DNA of 64,000 bases from Pseudomonadales bacterium (GTDB lineage: Bacteria; Pseudomonadota; Gammaproteobacteria; Pseudomonadales; Ketobacteraceae). Each line of letters begins with the position of its first letter. Position 1 is the first letter of the stretch. This document shows, one piece after another, positions 61,983 to 64,000 of the stretch. The position numbers and the translations under genes were made by a program. The stretch is from assembly GCA_002708905.1 (NCBI GenBank), contig PAPM01000020.1, positions 1-64,000 on the forward strand. Reading direction: 5' to 3'. Below the pieces are notes generated by a model. That model was not told where the DNA came from. It did no database searches and was given only the letters and a program-made list of their open reading frames with translations.

Positions 61983-62636
61983 ATGAACATTAAACATTGG
62001 ATGGTATGCGGTGTTTTCTGCCTGTGGATGGGAACCAATGCCATGGCGGCATCCACTGGATTTGATGAGCAATTACTGTCGTTGCAGAAACAGTGGGCTC
62101 ACATTAATTATGAAACACCTGCAAAGGAACGAGAAAAAGCCTTCGAAAAGTTGGCGGTTGAAGCCGAGCGCATGGTACAGGCCTATCCGGATCGACCCGA
62201 GCCGTTAATCTGGAAAGGTATTATTGTTTCCACCTGGGCCGGTGCCCGGGGTGGTTTGGGTGCCCTGAGTCTGGTGAAAGAAGCCAAGGCGTTGTTTGAA
62301 CACTCTATGGAGATGGATCCTGCAGCGTTATCGGGTTCTGCTTATACCTCACTGGGCAGCCTTTACTATCAGGTTCCGGGCTGGCCCATCGCCTTTGGTG
62401 ATGATAAAAAAGCCCAGAAATTGTTGGAACAGGCGGTCAAGATCAATCCGGATGGCATTGACAGCAACTATTTTTACGCGGATTACCTGATGGAAGAGGG
62501 CGACTACGCTCAAGCTAAAGTATACTTCGAGAAGGCCATGCAGGCTGCTCCCCGCGCCAATCGAATGGTGGCGGATGAAGGGCGCCGCCACGAAATTATG
62601 GCCAAGCTGGAAAAAGTGGAGAAGAAACTACGTTAA
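61983..62636 (+). CDS. periplasmic tetratricopeptide-repeat protein
   Basis: This 217-residue protein has a signal peptide (about 1-22) followed by tetratricopeptide-like helices. Examples are PEPLIWKGIIVSTWAGARGG, then SAYTSLGSLYYQVPGWPIAFG, and GIDSNYFYADYLMEEGDY, close to TatT-type TRAP-associated TPR proteins. GAGAGGAG lies upstream of the ATG. It lies between the SDR and the response-regulator gene (9-bp gap), so it belongs to the cluster. It may bind a product in the periplasm and inform the kinase, but this is inference. Confidence 0.85.
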   Translation: MNIKHWMVCGVFCLWMGTNAMAASTGFDEQLLSLQKQWAHINYETPAKEREKAFEKLAVEAERMVQAYPDRPEPLIWKGIIVSTWAGARGGLGALSLVKEAKALFEHSMEMDPAALSGSAYTSLGSLYYQVPGWPIAFGDDKKAQKLLEQAVKINPDGIDSNYFYADYLMEEGDYAQAKVYFEKAMQAAPRANRMVADEGRRHEIMAKLEKVEKKLR

Positions 62637-62645
62637 GGCGATTCA

Positions 62646-63305
62646 ATGCGGCTATTGCTGGTAGAAGACGATGCCATGCTGGGACGAGCTATCCTGGCGG
62701 GCTTAAAAAAGGAGGGCTACTCCGTAGACTGGATGTCAGCCGGTCAGAGTGCCCTCCAATGTCTGGAAGAAGAGAAATACGATATTGTTGTGCTGGATCT
62801 GGGTTTGCCGGATATGGACGGTACCGATGTTTTAAAATCGATGCGCCGGTCTGGTTCCACCACGCCGGTGATTATTCTGACGGCCCGTGACAGTATTGCC
62901 GATCGGGTGGGTGGTCTGGATCTGGGTGCAGACGATTACCTGGCCAAACCATTTGATTCTGATGAACTGATGGCGCGGATTCGTGCGTTACTTCGTCGGC
63001 GTACCGGGCGGGCGGAGAAAACCATTCAATACCGTGATATCACATTGCATCCGGATTCCATGCGAGTGACCTATCAGAGTGACGACGTGATTCTGCCGCG
63101 GCGGGAATTCCTGCTGTTGCAGGAACTGTTATCCAATACCGGTAGAGTGCTTACCCGGGACCAGTTGGAGTCGGCTGTTTATGAAATGGGGCAGGATGTG
63201 GCCAGTAATGCCATTGAGGTTCATGTCCATCATCTGCGTAAGAAATTTTACAACGACCTGATTCGTACCATTCGCGGGGTCGGTTACCTGGTTGAAAAAG
63301 CCTGA
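62646..63305 (+). CDS. QseB/PmrA-like response regulator
   Basis: This 219-residue OmpR-family regulator has an N-terminal receiver with phospho-acceptor D51 (VVLDLGLPDMDG), acidic E7-D8-D9 and Lys in LAKPF. A winged helix follows (about 130-217) with RREFLLLQELL, HVHHLRKKF and the terminal RTIRGVGYL. It overlaps the kinase start by one base. Tandem CTTAAG boxes ahead of the operon fit its expected target, so it probably activates its own cluster. Confidence 0.95.
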   Translation: MRLLLVEDDAMLGRAILAGLKKEGYSVDWMSAGQSALQCLEEEKYDIVVLDLGLPDMDGTDVLKSMRRSGSTTPVIILTARDSIADRVGGLDLGADDYLAKPFDSDELMARIRALLRRRTGRAEKTIQYRDITLHPDSMRVTYQSDDVILPRREFLLLQELLSNTGRVLTRDQLESAVYEMGQDVASNAIEVHVHHLRKKFYNDLIRTIRGVGYLVEKA

Positions 63306-64000
63306 TGAAGTCGATTCGCCGCTTTCTGATGGTGATGGTGTCCGTGGTGCTGGTCACCGCGTTTGTCCTCGCTATGACCGTCAGTTATTTTGAAGCTCGC
63401 CATGAAGTGGATGAACTGTTCGATGCGGAGCTGGCGCAGACAGCGCGCTTGTTGAAATCTTCCTTTGAGCGGGTGGGAAGCAGTCACACTTCCCTCGAAG
63501 AGGAATTCAAAGAGTTTAGTCCTGCCAACGGGTCGCCGCCGGATGTAGATTCCGATGAAGAACGTACCCGGTATGGTCACCGCTATGAGCGAAAAGTTCT
63601 GTTCCAGGTGCGCAAGAGGGAACAGGTGCTTTTTGAGTCCGATGAGTCCATGCTGCATTTGAGTACGGTACCCACCCAGGGATTTTCTGAAGTGATCGTT
63701 GATGGTTATCTTTGGTACCTTTTCACTTTGAAAGACGGCGACTTCAGTTTTACCGCAGGTGAGCGGGCGGATATCCGCGATGAACTGGCGGAGGAGATAC
63801 TCACCAGCTACATGATTCCATTGTTGATCATATTGCCGTTACTGCTGGTGTTGTTGTTATGGGTGCTCAAACATGGCTTGGAACCGCTTCGGGAATTGGC
63901 GGGGAACATCCGGCGTCGTGGGGAGGATAATCTGACTCCTATTCAAATGGAGACTACTCCCGAGGAAATTCGACCAGTAGTGCAGGCATTGAATCATTTG
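63305..64000 (+). CDS. QseC-like sensor histidine kinase (partial, C-terminus off the right edge)
   Basis: The frame is open from the ATG at 63305 to the window edge (232 codons). A transmembrane helix (about 6-29) is followed by a periplasmic sensor domain of the 2CSK_N type (DELFDAELAQTARLL at about 38-52). A second helix (about 165-187) and the start of HAMP (HGLEPLRELAGNI) come next. The histidine-kinase domains lie beyond the window. Its start overlaps the regulator stop (ATGA), so the two are coupled. Its ligand may be the product of this cluster. Confidence 0.9.
   Translation, partial: MKSIRRFLMVMVSVVLVTAFVLAMTVSYFEARHEVDELFDAELAQTARLLKSSFERVGSSHTSLEEEFKEFSPANGSPPDVDSDEERTRYGHRYERKVLFQVRKREQVLFESDESMLHLSTVPTQGFSEVIVDGYLWYLFTLKDGDFSFTAGERADIRDELAEEILTSYMIPLLIILPLLLVLLLWVLKHGLEPLRELAGNIRRRGEDNLTPIQMETTPEEIRPVVQALNHL

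Overview
The window looks like the chromosome of a marine-type gammaproteobacterium, probably a lipid- or hydrocarbon-using relative of Alcanivorax/Ketobacter. This is inferred from gene content and not from a marker gene. It is densely coded (about 60 genes, roughly mid-50s % GC by eye). I saw no rRNA, tRNA, CRISPR array, insertion sequence or prophage.

Layout. 1-2.3 kb: the end of an AdeT-type solute-binding protein gene, a lipoprotein and a small membrane protein. 2.3-8.1 kb: a DinG helicase, an unknown protein, an intergenic cluster of three DnaA boxes beside an AT-rich stretch, a PilZ protein and a 7TM diguanylate cyclase. 8.3-12 kb: a tightly overlapping operon of a TetR regulator, an ATP-grasp ligase, a 7TM/inactive transglutaminase protein and a periplasmic retropepsin-like protease, which is a conserved peptide-modification set. 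12-18 kb: AlkB, RluA, RapA and a type-B carboxylesterase. 18-25.7 kb: an Old Yellow Enzyme; an electron-transfer and sensing operon (cytochrome b, diheme cytochrome c, PepSY, response regulator, histidine kinase); and a phytoene-desaturase-like oxidoreductase divergent from a PadR regulator. 25.8-36.6 kb: housekeeping and signalling genes (MORN protein, HDOD, AarF/ABC1, MBL hydrolase, Nudix, hybrid kinase, cNMP-GGDEF) and two lipid enzymes (SDR, enoyl-CoA hydratase). 36.6-42.7 kb: a 4-hydroxybutyryl-CoA-dehydratase-like enzyme, two outer-membrane proteins, and a 7TM receptor whose GGDEF-like domain is degenerate. 42.7-50.5 kb: an HNH nuclease, a sirtuin, an odd receiver-TM-OmpA-like fusion, MurI, and a FAN1 nuclease next to a nuclease-helicase. 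50.6-58.2 kb: a fatty-acid block (MaoC, AraC, FabG4-like SDR, FadA2-like thiolase, FadH). 58.2-64 kb: a biosynthetic and two-component cluster that runs off the right edge.

The last cluster is the best candidate for an undescribed system. Four roughly 11-bp-phased CTTAAG boxes (PmrA/QseB type) precede a co-oriented, partly overlapping run: a GNAT-like 'thermostable hemolysin', an acyl/AMP ligase fused to a heme-oxygenase-like diiron domain, an SDR, a periplasmic TPR protein, a QseB-like regulator and a QseC-like kinase. I infer an autoregulated pathway for an acyl-derived small molecule. A second box of the same kind lies ahead of the cytochrome/PepSY two-component operon.

Other themes are c-di-GMP signalling (two apparently active GGDEF proteins, one degenerate relative, one PilZ) and DNA repair (DinG, AlkB, FAN1, nuclease-helicase).
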